Shown here: one piece after another, positions 1 to 11,350 of the stretch
How positions within the stretch are numbered: position 1 is the first letter of the stretch
Layout: every line of letters begins with the position of its first letter
Assembly: GCA_047967505.1 (NCBI GenBank)
Contig: CM106538.1
DNA length: 64,000 nt
Source of the DNA: Dipteris shenzhenensis
Taxonomy: Eukaryota; Polypodiophyta; Polypodiopsida; Gleicheniales
Reading direction: 5' to 3' (one strand)
Made by a program: the position numbers and the translations under genes
Notes under the pieces: generated by a model
Seen by the model: the letters and a program-made list of their open reading frames with translations, nothing else
The model's database searches: none
Told to the model about the DNA's origin: nothing

Positions 1-173
1 TGATGCTTAGCAATATTGACAAGTCCACATGAATCTGTAGTCATCTCATGGCACAGTTGAGATAACGCAAACATTGCTAAGCTAGGAGGGAACTTTGACT
101 TCCTTCCAGGAATAGACTTCAATGCTGTAATCAGCACTTCAACCTGCACTGCCACATTCCTGATAGCTTAACA

Positions 174-229
<56 letters not shown>

Positions 230-1004
230 CTCATCCTGCTCCTGCTCTCTGCTCCGGCCTGCCCCTTTCCCTTCGCTGCTCCCCTGCTCAGCCTGCTCCT
301 GCTCTCGCGCTTCTGCATTGCACCTACTCTAGTCCTCCCACTCCAGCCCTCCTGCTCCAGGCTTCCTGCATCATGATTCATGCCACCCCTACTGCTCCAT
401 CGAAACTCTGCTGCATTGCTTTCCTGCTCCCCCCTCCAACCCTCCCTACCCCTGCTCTAGCCTTCTTGCTCCATCATGCCAGCCTTCCTGTCCACCGAAG
501 CTTTTCTGCTCACCACGCCTCTGCTCCATTGCGCTTTTGCTCAGCCCTCCTGCCATCAAGCCTTGTTATCTCTATGGCCCTCCCTACATTTCTCCTTTGC
601 TGCTCTCCTGCCCCTCAAAGAAATAACAGGCAACTAGGACAGCTGTAGGAAAAGCCAAACAAATTCAAGCATCCTCTAAAGTACCAACCAGTCGTTCTAG
701 TACATAGACTCCATACTGATCCAAGGCCAGCATTACCTGCACATTAAAGGGAAACATCCTTTAAAAGTTAATCCACAAAATTTAAGGAATGGTGATGATG
801 CCACTGACACGGGAACAGATGACCATAATTACAATCAAACAAATTGCTCATCCCAGATGAATTTTTGTTGCTGTTTCTCATTCAGAGATTTCAGAAGTAG
901 ATACACACCATTTCAACTACTGTAAAAGATTCACCACCAATTTAAATATGCTTTCTGGGGCTGCTAAGAAGGCTCCTCAATAATGACAGGCTATACACCT
1001 ACTT
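1..1004. other. Unassigned flank with CT microsatellite
   Basis: Apart from the CT tract, this stretch holds a pyrimidine-rich segment at about 227-610 with many CTGCTCC/CTGCTC words, which reads as a degenerate CT-rich repeat. Open frames across it are low-complexity translations of this repeat. I see no recognisable gene. Confidence 0.5.
176..227. repeat. (CT)n microsatellite
   Basis: About 26 uninterrupted CT dinucleotides are seen directly. Unlike the tracts at 5.9, 8.5 and 10.3 kb, it is not preceded by a recognisable LINE 3' stem-loop, so I do not call it a LINE tail. Confidence 0.95.
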
Positions 1005-1345
1005 CGGTTAATGAGATCCATGGACGATATCATTGCCTCTTCTTCAAGAGGGGCACAGCTTTGGAACACTCTTGATTGCTCCACTTCCATGACGAGGTAT
1101 GTGTTGGCCTCTACCTTATTGAGGTGCAGCGGCACAGAGAGACTCTACTAAGGCAAATCAGATAGCAGGAGTGAGGTGACAGTGCCATAGGAGACGGGGT
1201 AGGTCGAGCACAGCAACATGTCACAGATTTCTACACGTTTGAGTCAGCAAAGCACGCATGATGGAGGTCCAACCTATCTCAGCTCTCCTCATAGGGACCG
1301 TCAGAGCAGAGGTGCCACTCTTGATATGGCTCACCCTGGAAAATG
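1005..1345 (+). pseudogene. LINE ORF2 C-terminal fragment
   Basis: One frame reads a degraded zinc-knuckle flank (YEIHGRYHCLF), then an Arg-rich stretch RHRETLLRQIR. A downstream segment matches, base for base in long runs, the LINE copy at about 7900-8260: the shared words include TCACAGATTTCTA and CTCCTCATAGG followed by GACCG. The fragment lacks start, reverse transcriptase and a (CT)n tail. It is the same LINE family that fills 5.6-10.5 kb, and it is dead by frameshift and truncation. Confidence 0.7.
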
Positions 1346-4300
1346 TAACCAAAAGCCACCCTATGAGAATAAAAGTGCCAGAGAAAGGTGGAAAGCAATA
1401 AGAGAGAACAAACAAAAGAAAGTAAAAGAGAAAAAGTGTAAGAGGGGCCCGAAAAAGGTCAGGCAGCAAGTAAACATGAAGGTCAAGCAAGGGACCAAGA
1501 ACGAAAGATGGGGAATCAAAAGAGAAGGTGACACACAAGGTCATGACAAGAAGGTAACTCACCCAAAAAAGGCAGGCAAAAGCTGATGTACACAAAGCAC
1601 AAGATGCTAGTGACCAGTAGGATTAATAAAGAGAAGCAATACAAACATGGCACCATAAAAAGGCGGGATAAAATAAAATGTAGAAGAGGCATATATAAGG
1701 GTTAGCAGACCTAAGAGGCATATATATATACATATATATGACAAAATAACTTTAAGGGTTAGCAGACCTATCAAAGGAGGGGAAGGCAGCTAAGAATGAG
1801 GCAAATGGTGCAATGGCCTAAGGTCAAGAAACCTATAAAAGGAGGAGAAGGCAGTTAAGAATGAGACAAATGGTGTAATGATGAGAAATAAAGAGGCAAG
1901 ATGACACAGCAAAACAGTAAGAGGTTGTGTATGGGAAAGCAATAGTGAGGCTACTTGCCAGAAAGGTGTGCGGACAGGAAGAAAGAAACAAATGGGCAGT
2001 GAGCAGGAAAGGGTTTATGGACTGGCAGAAACGGGAAAAGCGGACAGTGAAAAGAGGCAAACTCAATGAGAGGATAGTGGGAAAATGGAACAGGCTATCG
2101 ACCGCGACTGCATAGAGGAAGCAGGAACAAAAAGCCCACAGGTCGGACTTGCCAGCAAACAGGAGGATACGTGGCAGGTTAGCCAAGGAGCACAGGACGC
2201 TCCCCTGAACTTGCTTGTCAAGGGAGTAACATTATGGAAGCAATTCCAGAGCAAAGTATGAGCTTTTACTGTCATCAGCCATTGTAAGCGCAACTGTCTT
2301 TTCGTTCTTTCTTGACAAGCTTTTCCCCTTTCTCTCTTGCCAAGCCTCATAGCTTAGTCAAAGCTTGCTTGACCACTCAAACAAAGAAAATGTCCCTCTC
2401 CAAAGAGAGAGAAAAAGGCAAAAAGTAAGCTCTTGTTGACCATGGTAATTGACAAAATTATGGGAATGTGTAAAGCTAGGAAATTTATTCTTGTTGTGAA
2501 TTCTTACAAGCAGATTAGCTATTGCACAGTAAAGCTTCATTAAACAAAGAGAATGTCCCCTTCACCAAAGGGAAGGAGAAAATGGAAAGATAAAGTAAAC
2601 GTGATAACTTTAGAGGGTGTAGAGCTAACCGAATTCATTCTTCTTCTAACTTTTACAAACACCTTCTAGGAAGACATTCACAAAATCAACAACACGCATA
2701 AGTGCAAAAGGATATTGAACGCTTACCACAGAGCCGCGAATACACTCTGTCACTAAGGAAAGTTCCTCTGGCCCATGTAGAGACACAAGCTGGACATGAC
2801 ACCAAAAATGTTTCAGTTCCAACCAGTCAAGTCTTTAGAGACAAATTCATCCTCTTCCATCAAAGTAAAATCTAAGACACAAACACCATCAGACCCTTCT
2901 AGCTTGACCAAACTACATTGAAATTTCTTTTTTTAAACCGCTGTGTACCATGGCAATAACTCTTCCTCCTAATACAAAACATAACGAGTTTTAATATTTG
3001 ACAAAATAAATTCCGATATGCAGCTCCTTTTCAAAAACTCAGATTGACAGTGTGTCAGACATGGAAAAATCTTTTGGGCATATAACAAAAACTCAAATGC
3101 CACAGATTTTCACAACTCCCAAGAGCTAATGTAGAGGATAAAGATGTCCATAAACTATCATCTAAAGACAACATCAATGACATAGAAAGCAATTGAGCCT
3201 TCGAGAACACCCTTCTGTTCTGCAGTCTGATCAATTTCGGATTGGAGCTTTGATAGCCGTACTAAGATGGACGGTTAGATTTTGATCTTCCCTCAGGCAA
3301 AAGGAGAGGTAGGTCTCATCATCCAAGTGATGCAGGGCAATATATCTAGATGAATCCAGGAACATGCCCAAACTCATCCTCCAAAAACACAACATAGTGC
3401 AGTCTCAAACTCATGATGCTGTGAGCATCCCTGAAATTTTTCAAACGTATTTTCAGGTAATTCATAGCTAAACTGGGGCACACAAGCTGGGCTTAACTGA
3501 TGTCACAATTAAAGTAGGGCTATGCCCTTTGTGAGGATCCTTGGAAGTTCTTTAAAGGAATTTGTAGATACTTCAAAGCTAAATAGCCACATAAGCTGAG
3601 CTTCACTAATGTCAGAATATAAACACGACTACTTGTTGATCAGCTTGCCACTAAGAAGGACGATTTACCTCTTTCTCTGTTCCAGAGGCCAGCATCTTAA
3701 GAGAAATCAATTTTCTGTTAGGTTTAGTCAGCAAGCTAGGGCAGTTAAAGACAGAAGCCACTTCTAAATTCTAATATGGTACGCGACTAAGGTATGATTA
3801 GAGTCAACCCCTCAATGTAACGCATGGGCTGTTTCATAGATCCTCATGAGTCTCTGCTGGGTGGTATTACAAAGTCATTTATTTCATTCATCTTTGCACA
3901 AATCGAAGGCATGCTTTGTGACAAAAAAAGTCAAAGCTGATTGACCCATTTCTGGGTGGTTTTTTTGTTCATGCCATGCATTTGTATTTCCTCTGTGAGC
4001 TAGTTCTCGCGGGTTTTTTTCATACTTAAAAGAAATCTCTTTCTTGCAAAAAAAAAAAGAGGGACTTGAGCATTGCAGCATATTGCATTCAAGGTAATGG
4101 TGGGTTTATGTTACGTAGGTAGAAGAGGAGTCCCTATTGACAAAGCATTGTGATATCTCCCAAACAATCTGTTGAGGTAAAGTCCCTCCATAGTGTTGCT
4201 GTCCATGAATTGTTAAAGGAAACTTACGAAAACAGAGCATGTAAGAGAAGTTTAGAGCGAAATTTCAGAGTTTTTTCAAGAAAGCCCTCTCTTCTAAATT

Positions 4301-5599
4301 CGGGATCTCCACTCAAGGTAAGTGCTAATTTCTAGAGACAGTCTACTCAAGTACACTCAAGCTCATCTCTTGGGAAGAAGGCAGAATCAAAGCAAAGTGT
4401 TGGTTTATTTTGCACAAAACTTGCATAAGGGACATAGCCATGGGCAAGGGAACCAAGGGAAGTTATTTTTTCTTTTTGGCAGTCCTGTCTACTTCTATAG
4501 ACTCAATCATTGTCAATCTTACTACACAGCAGATTTAGAGATCCAGATTGACAGAAGCGTTAGACGGAACTCAAAAGTTTTCCCTATGACACAAGTCCAT
4601 CCAAGGAAGAGGAGCTTGATCTCAAGAGGAGTAAAAAATAATCTACCAACAGTTGGAGAGCAGCTCGCTTTTTGCATGAAGCCAGTGTTATCAGCTCTAC
4701 AAAGCACTATGCAAATTGTGCAAGTGTCAGGCATCCGTTTCAAACAATTTCGGAAAGATTTCATTTTGTTTAATTATTGTGTCCACTTTTTGCAACATAG
4801 GTGATGTTTTAGGATGTCAGCAACTTCACCCAGCTGAGTGGATCACTCTAGGAACAAAAAGCACATGATAGGTCGAGAAACGTGCAAGTTATGTGCTGGT
4901 TTTTAGGGTTTTCAACAAATTTAAAGGCATTCTCAGATTTGATTCCAATTCGAAAGGTTTTTGGAGGGTCTCAAGGATCATGTCATTGCAGAGGTTCCCC
5001 AAGGTAAAGGGGTTGAAAGAAAGATGAGCAAAGAGAAAAGTCCATATAACTTTGTCAAGTTTTGAGCAGTTTGACCTGACCACCACATCAATTGTGTGCA
5101 TTTTCCAGCACATTTGCAATAAGCACAGCATTTGAAGCTGTTTTGAATGCAATTTATTAGTCACATTCATTAAATTCTAGAATTCAGAGCTAGTTTGTGA
5201 CATTTCTTGGCAAGTACACTTCACGGAGAAGCATTTGGTTTGAGGGTTTCAACACTTCATGTGCGCATTACAAAGGTATTGCCAGCTTTTAACATTCGAG
5301 ACTGTTCTGCATACACTTTTGGGCACATTGTTGCTTTAGCACACATCCCAATGCAAAGGGAATTCTGAGATTTATGCCATTTCAGCAGTATTACTGCTCA
5401 TATGCAGTAGATATAAAGCAGTTAGGGGTATACAGCATGTCGATGCACAGATTAGGCTTGGGGATTTTACCTCCATGTTTGCCAGACCAAGGGCACCAAC
5501 AATGGGGGTGACATGGCTCTTGTACGACATGAAGCCATGGCTAGGAGACCACAACGAACCACACAGAATGACTGACATCTATGCTCTATCATGGGTTAC
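1346..5599. other. Unassigned intergenic sequence
   Basis: I see no recognisable protein, RNA gene or repeat boundary here. A purine-rich segment (1370-2110) produces Lys/Arg-rich frames that look like composition effects; it contains two related copies of GGAGAAGGCAG...AAGAATGAG at about 1780 and 1843. A strong donor-like AAG|GTAAGT occurs at about 4318, but the frame before it has no ATG start, so no gene is called. Confidence 0.4.
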
Positions 5600-5884
5600 A
5601 TGCCGCTGCAGCACTGACTGTCACCGGAGCCTCTCTCTGCCAAGACCCTCTTTTCCATTCGCAACCGCCCGGTGGACTTAGTTCCTTAGACAACATACAG
5701 AGCATGAATAGGATCACCACAGTTCCCATCCTCTCCATAGGCTCAAATCCTTGTATTGGTGTTCCGTGTTTTTATTTGTCTTGGTTAGGTGCAAATGCTT
5801 GCTTAGACTCTCCATCCATTCAGCACATTGTATCTGGTTTTTCTTGTCTCATAGACCCTCGAGTCTTTCGAAGACTTTAATAAA

Positions 5885-5887
<3 letters not shown>
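5600..5887 (+). mobile_element. LINE copy A, 3' end
   Basis: This is the 3' end of a LINE copy, recognised because its last 45 bases (GTCTCATAGACC..., then CGAAGACTTTAATAAACT) are nearly the same as the end of the copy that stops at 10303. It runs directly into a (CT)n tail. The left boundary is not clear from sequence alone and the upstream part is not readable as protein. The potential stem AGAC/GTCT at 5853-5866 is a slightly decayed form of the stem-loop in the later copies. Confidence 0.6.

Positions 5888-5929
<42 letters not shown>
5888..5929 (+). repeat. (CT)n tail of LINE copy A
   Basis: About 21 CT units follow the LINE 3' end directly. The next LINE copy begins immediately after the tract, so the tract is both the tail of one copy and the left border of the next. 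Confidence 0.85.
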
Positions 5930-5931
<2 letters not shown>

Positions 5932-7290
5932 GGTTGTCTTTTCCGGACCCAACTTCACTATGAGACCCGCGATGCAGGCACGCTTGAGCAGAGGATATGC
6001 TTCATTGGCCAAACTAGAGAGGCAATGCTTCCACTCGCACTTTCAGGATCCACGGACCAAGGGGTTGTTTTTTGACTCCTTCGTCCGCCCAGCGGGGATG
6101 TACGGCAGCCCATGTTGGGGGCCAGACTTGTTGAATATAGAGTGGGCCCGTGTGGAGCGGCTATAGATTCTCGTGTTATCACGGATGATCCGAGGTAAGC
6201 CATCCGTTCCTCACCAGATCATTTAGGCTAAGTTTGGGTCACCCCCCTTACAGCTAGATGCTGCATTTCAGGTCATCAAGTATTTGTACCGAGTCAGGGA
6301 GTATGGGGATTACACCTCTGGGCGTAGCAGGATACCATGGCTAGCTCTGTCCACTTCTATGGCACTTGCAGCAGGTGGGGACCAGAGGTGCTGGTATGCA
6401 CGCACAGCGAGATGGTTTGAGCGATTGGAGCTCCACATGGATAGACTACCTCCCTTCCAGTACAGCATGGATGCTCCGTTTTCTCCCCTCCTATCACACG
6501 AGGTCAACCAAGTTATCCGTGAGGATCTATTACAGCTACACATATTTTGGACCTGGTTGGGACCGAGTGAACTCCCAGTGAAGCTTAGCTTCTACAGAGA
6601 TCACTTCTTACATATCACAGCAGAGGGTTTCATTGACCCACCAGGATACACGCAGATCTACTTACCCCCCTCACTGAGGATCTCTCTTGGACAGTTACGG
6701 GTCTCTTCACACAGACTTCGTATCGAGAGCGGCAGAGCAGAGCAACTACCCAAGGAGAGGCGCATATGCACATTGTGTGACATGCAGGAGGTTGAGATAG
6801 AGGAGCACTTCATCTTCCGATGTCCTATTTACTATGAGATCCGAGGGCGTTTCTATTGCCTCTTTAGAGATAGCTATGGGATTTTTGCCCGATTCCTCTC
6901 CTACCTAGACCAACGGTATTTAGTAGGATTCATTCATGAGGTACCCAGACACCGCGAGAGGATACTCCGAGCACAGAGACAGGAGTAAATTTTTTCCTTG
7001 GCTGATCCTTCTCAGAGCTCTATCACGGAGTTCTTTCAGCCAGATCACATGGACCTCCACGAGATGAGGCCTCGATGTGACCGTAACCCATAGCCTGTGA
7101 CCCGATAGCTTAGATAGAGGATCGACACACAGATCACACTTGAGGACATCCCCTCCCTGTTTAGAGTCGGAGCCCGACCGATGCGGGTCGCAGTAGCCCT
7201 GGTTAGGCGTAGAGCTATAACTAGGATATGTGCCAAGACTGCACCTTTGAGTAGCCCACAGCACTCTATTCATGCCCCCATTGCCTCATC
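5930..7290 (+). pseudogene. LINE copy B, ORF2 C-terminal half
   Basis: A 5'-truncated non-LTR retrotransposon copy. It starts within the conserved segment that follows the reverse-transcriptase catalytic core (the YLGV region in related copies), then reads ARLSRGYASLAKLERQC and RPAGMYGS. Its longest open frame (6284-6988, 234 codons) contains a cysteine-histidine knuckle CTLCDMQEVEIEEHFIFRC, i.e. C-X2-C-X9-H-X4-C, followed by PIYYEIRGRF. This C-terminal knuckle is typical of several plant LINE ORF2 proteins. An in-frame stop near 6164 and others break the frame. The copy passes into copy C near 7290 without an intervening CT tract. Confidence 0.8.
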
Positions 7291-8534
7291 CACCTGCTGC
7301 TGATGATGATGAGGATGTTGATGATGATGCTGAGATCCCCACTGGAGACTATCGAGCCTGACCCTAGAGTCATCTAGACGTCTCGCTGAGAGCGGGGCCG
7401 ACACATGGTATGCACGTATATCCACATGGTTTGCAAGACACGGGGTTCAGATGGACAAGCGTCCTCCGTTTCAGAACTATATGGATGCAACCCCTGAGTC
7501 GATCCCGCGAGATGAGATTAACCATATCATACGGTTAGATCTCCTCCAGCTCCACACGTCTCGGACTTCAGGGGGAAGATCAAGAGCTCCCCACCAAGAC
7601 CCAGTTCTACCGCGACCATTTCCCGAGCGTCTCGGAGCGATTCATCATCAGACCTCAGTATCTCGACGACAGAGGATTGAGGATCACCATTGGATAGATG
7701 CAGGTTTCATCCCATCAGCTGAGGATTGAGACACGGAGAGCAGCATGTATACCAAGAGAGCAATGGATCTGCATGCTCTGCATGCTAGGAGTGATTGAGA
7801 CAAAGGAGCACTTTCTCCTGCGCCTGCCCAACCTACTACGAGATCAGAGGGCCATACTATCAGGATGGGAGTGGCTTCAGCCCACTATTGCGATTGATCC
7901 ACTTCCATGACTAGGTCTGCATTGGACTCTACCTGCTTGAGATGCACCGACATAGGGAGACCCTACTACGACAGATCAAAGAGCAACAGGAGGCGACCAG
8001 GCCACAGGATACAGTGGCTGACCAGACACTGGCTAACCAGACACAGCAGCAAGTCACAGATTTCTATGCATTTGAGTTAGCTCCAAGACACAATGGAGAG
8101 GAGGAGGAGCTAGCTAATATGCGGGCAAAATGGATTACTGAGAGAGGGTTGTAGAGGCCACTCGCGACACGGAGAGCAACCAGAGCACATCCTATTGAGG
8201 TCTGACCTATCATGGCTTTCCTCATAGGAGACCGCCCAAGACGAGGGGTCACTCTGAACATAGCTCAGAGGATTCAAAGATCGAGGAGACCACGTCTCCC
8301 TCCGCCACCACAGCATGAGACAGCCCGACAGATGCAGATCCGAGACATTTTCACCACCCATAGGCGAGCCATCATAGTATAGGCTTCAGATTCAGTATTT
8401 CACTGTAGTATACTGCTCAACAAGGATCTTAACATGCCCTTGCCCCAGCCCTTTGTGGGTTGTATGAGTTTTTACCTTTTGGTGTACTTTGCACTTTGTC
8501 CCATAGGCCTGCGAGGCCTCCCGCGGACATTAAT
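7291..8534 (+). pseudogene. LINE copy C, C-terminal region and 3' end
   Basis: A second, more diverged copy of the same region. WYAR...MDKRPPFQNYMD parallels WYAR...MDRLPPFQYSMD of copy B, showing that the ORF2 C-terminal region starts again. The knuckle is damaged: its CMLCMLGVIETKEHF segment keeps C-X2-C and H, but the last Cys is lost. A 70-codon frame (7942-8154) carries the Arg- and Gln-rich C-terminus. The 3' end has a stem-loop at 8505-8519 and a (CT)n tail. Confidence 0.75.
8505..8519 (+). other. LINE 3' stem-loop (copy C)
   Basis: AGGCC-TGCGA-GGCCT forms a perfect 5-bp stem with a 5-base loop. It lies about 15 bases before the (CT)n tail. The same position in copy D holds AGACC-TTCAC-GGTCT, so one A-T pair there is a G-C pair here: a compensatory change. 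In some LINE families the reverse transcriptase recognises a 3' hairpin of its own RNA; such a role here is inference. Confidence 0.55.
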
Positions 8535-8551
8535 CTCTCTCTCTCTCTCTC
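8535..8551 (+). repeat. (CT)n tail of LINE copy C
   Basis: A short CT tract directly follows ACATTAAT at the LINE 3' end. The next copy begins at the following base. Confidence 0.85.
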
Positions 8552-10303
8552 ACTTCTAGACCAAGGTGATGATCTTCAACACTTCCAGACCCGCTATGCA
8601 CCGAGAGCAGTTCCTCTTCGCTGGCGACCCTGTTGAGATAGTTGACTCTTACACATACTTGGGCGTTGTCTTCTCAGGCCCGATCTTCACAATGCGCCCG
8701 GCCATGTAGGCCAGGATCAGCCGGGGATACGCCGCTCTTGCCAAGCTGGAGCGACAGTGCTACCACTCCCACTTCCAGGACCCGCGGACCAAGTCTCTCC
8801 TTTTTTATTCTTTGGTCCGCCCAGCAGGCATGTACGGTAGCCCTTGGTGGGGAGTCGACCTTTCAGACACAGAGTGGGCTCGAGTCGAGCGCCTACAGAT
8901 ACTGATGTTTGCTCGGATGATCCGCAACAAACCATTGGTACCACACCAGATCATTCTAGCAGAGTTCGGCGCCTCACCCCTACAGCTTGATGCGGCTTTT
9001 CAGGCTATCACCTATCTCCACAGAATCAGGGATTTCAGCTCCTCCGCTGATGGTCGCCTCCGCCTACCTTGGCTAGCCCTATCCTCCTCTATGGCCTTAT
9101 CCGTTGATGGGGACCAGCAATGCTGGTATAGTCGTCTTTCCAGTTGATTCACCCAACTGGGCCTCGACTTAGACCGATTGCCTCCTTTTCAGTATAGCCT
9201 CGACGCTCCACCATCTCCCCTCTCCCCCACTGACCAGGAGGTCAACCAGCTCATTTGAGCGGATCTGCTCCAGCTCCACACCTGGCGGATATGGTTTCTT
9301 CACTCCGAGCTTCCTGTGAAGCTCGACTTCTACCGCCGACACTGCCTCCAGATCTCACAGGAGGGCTTCATCACATCTCTGAGTTACACACAGCTTCATC
9401 TACCACATGCGCTCCGGATCACCCCGGTCAGTTTAGGGTCTCGTTACACCGATTACGGATCGAGAGCGGACGCGCAGAGGGTATCCCATGAGAGGACCGC
9501 CTTTGCCCACTTTGCGACTTGCAAGAGATCGAGTCGGAGGAGCACTTTGCTTTCAGATGTCCTATCTATTATGCCATTCGAGGCCATTACCACTGCCTCT
9601 TCCGCGACAGATTCTGCCCCCTCCCACACATGCTGCAGTTCCCGGATCAGCGATGCCTAGCCGCTTTCTTACATGAGATGACTCGCCACCGAGATACCTC
9701 TCTCCGAGCATGACGACACGAGCAGCACACACAGCGTGAGGACACCCAGCGGCCTATCTCTAATTTCTTCCAGTCACAGGATACCTCTCCTCAGTCTAGC
9801 CGACGACGCGGACGTGAGCGAGAGCCAGAGCCACGACAGCTGCGCCAGCGGACAGACTCACACATCCGGGTCCATGACATCTCGTCTCTGCTCTCTGCCC
9901 GTCCCACCGGGGTTACCGTTGCCCTCATCCACAGGGCCACCCGCCGCCCCCGACGACCGAGCTCGACTAGGCCGCGTGACGTCAGAGGCCAATCATCTAT
10001 CGCAGGGTTTTTTCCGACCTCCCATTTGACGGCCCCTCTATGATTGGTCTCTGACGATCACCACCTGCACATATATACTGTATCTCCCCCCTCTACCCCA
10101 TTTTTGGTGCCCCCCCTTCTTTTTTGTATCATCTGGAGGTAGACACACATTTTTTGTATCAGGACTAGACACACCGTCCTTCATAACCTCTTTTTTGTAG
10201 AAACGGTTGGCTGGCCCATTTTGAGACCGCCACCGTTATGCTCATTGTATCAGTTATCTTTAGTCTCATAGACCTTCACGGTCTCCCGAAGACTTTAATA
10301 AAC
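8552..10303 (+). pseudogene. LINE copy D, ORF2 C-terminal part and 3' UTR
   Basis: A 5'-truncated LINE copy of about 1.75 kb, beginning at TKVMIFNTSRP, just after the reverse-transcriptase catalytic core. It continues with YTYLGVVFSG, then RGYAALAKLERQC and RPAGMYGS, and reaches a knuckle CPLCDLQEIESEEHFAFRC (C-X2-C-X9-H-X4-C). Internal stops (near 8707, 9147 and 9257) and at least one frameshift break it. A 3' region of about 600 bases leads to the stem-loop at 10270-10284 and the tail. It is GC-richer than the surrounding copies, so it may be a younger or different subfamily. Confidence 0.85.
10270..10284 (+). other. LINE 3' stem-loop (copy D)
   Basis: AGACC-TTCAC-GGTCT gives a perfect 5-bp stem and a 5-base loop. 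It is followed by CCCGAAGACTTTAATAAACT and the pyrimidine tail. AATAAA within this stretch could also serve as a polyadenylation signal. See the copy C stem-loop for the compensatory base pair. Confidence 0.55.
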
Positions 10304-10317
10304 TTTCTTTCTTTCTT

Positions 10318-10366
<49 letters not shown>
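10304..10366 (+). repeat. (CTTT)n(CT)n tail of LINE copy D
   Basis: About five CTTT units pass into about 22 CT units. The next LINE 3' fragment begins directly after it. Confidence 0.9.
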
Positions 10367-10371
<5 letters not shown>

Positions 10372-10541
10372 ACTGATGTATGGCTATTTACTCTTCCAAA
10401 CTATCATGTAGGTATTCTAAATAATGTGTGGGTGACTTTTTGCACTCCTTGGAAGTTGCCATGTGCCCTCCCTAAGGCAGATGTACTAGAGGGTTTCTTG
10501 CTGTCCCATACACCTTTTGGTCTCTAGTGGACGTTAATAGA
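10367..10541 (+). mobile_element. LINE copy E, very short 3' end
   Basis: Only about 175 bases long. It ends in CTGTCCCATACACC-TTTT-GGTCT, then GGACGTTAATAGA and a CT tract: the same order of blocks as in copies A, C and D. The stem is partly decayed (ACC/GGT remains). No coding sequence is left, as expected for extreme 5' truncation. Confidence 0.55.
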
Positions 10542-10566
10542 CTCTCTCTCTCTCTCTCTCTCTCTC
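10542..10566 (+). repeat. (CT)n tail of LINE copy E
   Basis: About 12 CT units end the LINE series. The sequence to the right starts with CCCCCTAGC, one arm of a foldback. Confidence 0.85.
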
Positions 10567-10650
10567 CCCCCTAGCAGCAACCAAACTAACCCTAACCTTG
10601 AGTTGGGCTAAACCCCCAACCCAACCCAAGGGTTAGGTTAAGCTAGGGGG
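10567..10650. repeat. Imperfect foldback with telomere-like words
   Basis: CCCCCTAGC at 10567-10575 is the exact reverse complement of GCTAGGGGG at 10642-10650. Between them lie CTAACCCTAACC and GGGTTAGGTTA, which also pair partly. The words resemble plant telomere repeats but are not a regular TTTAGGG array. Confidence 0.55.
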
Positions 10651-11139
10651 TTCAACAGATAAGCAATTATGGACTGGCCTACCTCCAAGTCCCCCTCAGC
10701 TCCTTCAATCTCCATCAGGACTCGGTACTCTACAATTGCAGCCATGACACCCTCTCCATACGCACGGAATTACTGACAAGAAGGCTCAAAACGACCCATC
10801 CCTAGGCAATAAGATTAGACAGTGATGAGGCTGCTCAGCATGAGCACTTGCCTTCCACAGTGGGTGCATCCACTAGTGGTACAAATGTTCCTACTACCAC
10901 TCAGGCCCTCTCTCCTACATCTTGGGTTGTCCAGGCTCAATTCCTTGCAGCATTCTCCTCCATGCTCCAGCAGGATACATCTTTGTAGTTGGGACAACAA
11001 ATGATTGGTCAGCAGTCTCAGCAGATTGGCCAAGTTGTCGCACATGCATTACCGGACAAAGGCAAGCAGCCTATACCCCAGCATGGGGTCCAATCAGATC
11101 AGACAGCCGGAATGCATTCTCTACACCGCATCGAGGTTT

Positions 11140-11350
11140 TATGGCAAACGTTGCACGCACAGCAGGATTTCAGCCCAAGGGAACTCTTTCGATTACCATC
11201 TACAACCTCTTGTACCCTATTACATTGGATGTGTTACATCAAGTATTTTCCCCTTTTGGGCTTATTTGCAAGCACGAAACAGCTTGCAAGGTCGGGATAT
11301 ATATGACGGTGGCTGTACATTACACATTCAGCTGTTAGAACCAACAAAGA
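11140..11350 (+). pseudogene. PTB-like RRM domain fragment
   Basis: Two adjacent frames together spell part of an RNA recognition motif of the polypyrimidine-tract-binding family. The first (about 11149-11265) contains ITIYNLLYPITLDVLHQVFS followed by PFG; the second (about 11265-11350) contains ARNSLQGRDIYDGGC. In plant PTB homologues these two blocks are the start (RNP2 side) and the end of one RRM. The segment between them, with RNP1, is shortened and out of frame. No intact gene surrounds it, so this is a captured or retroposed host fragment. The family assignment rests on recognised sequence, not a search. Confidence 0.6.

Noticed and set aside
1218-2186. Open frames of 100-124 codons on both strands
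   Set aside because: They overlap each other in opposite directions across purine-rich sequence, are Lys/Arg- or Phe/Leu/Ser-rich, and show no motif.
4141-4810. Possible spliced gene with strong AAG|GTAAGT donor
   Set aside because: The upstream frame has no ATG start, the 160-codon frame behind it has no recognised domain, and no matching acceptor could be chosen.
10985-11345. Intact RRM protein gene
   Set aside because: The RRM is split between frames, lacks its middle part and has no start or surrounding exons.
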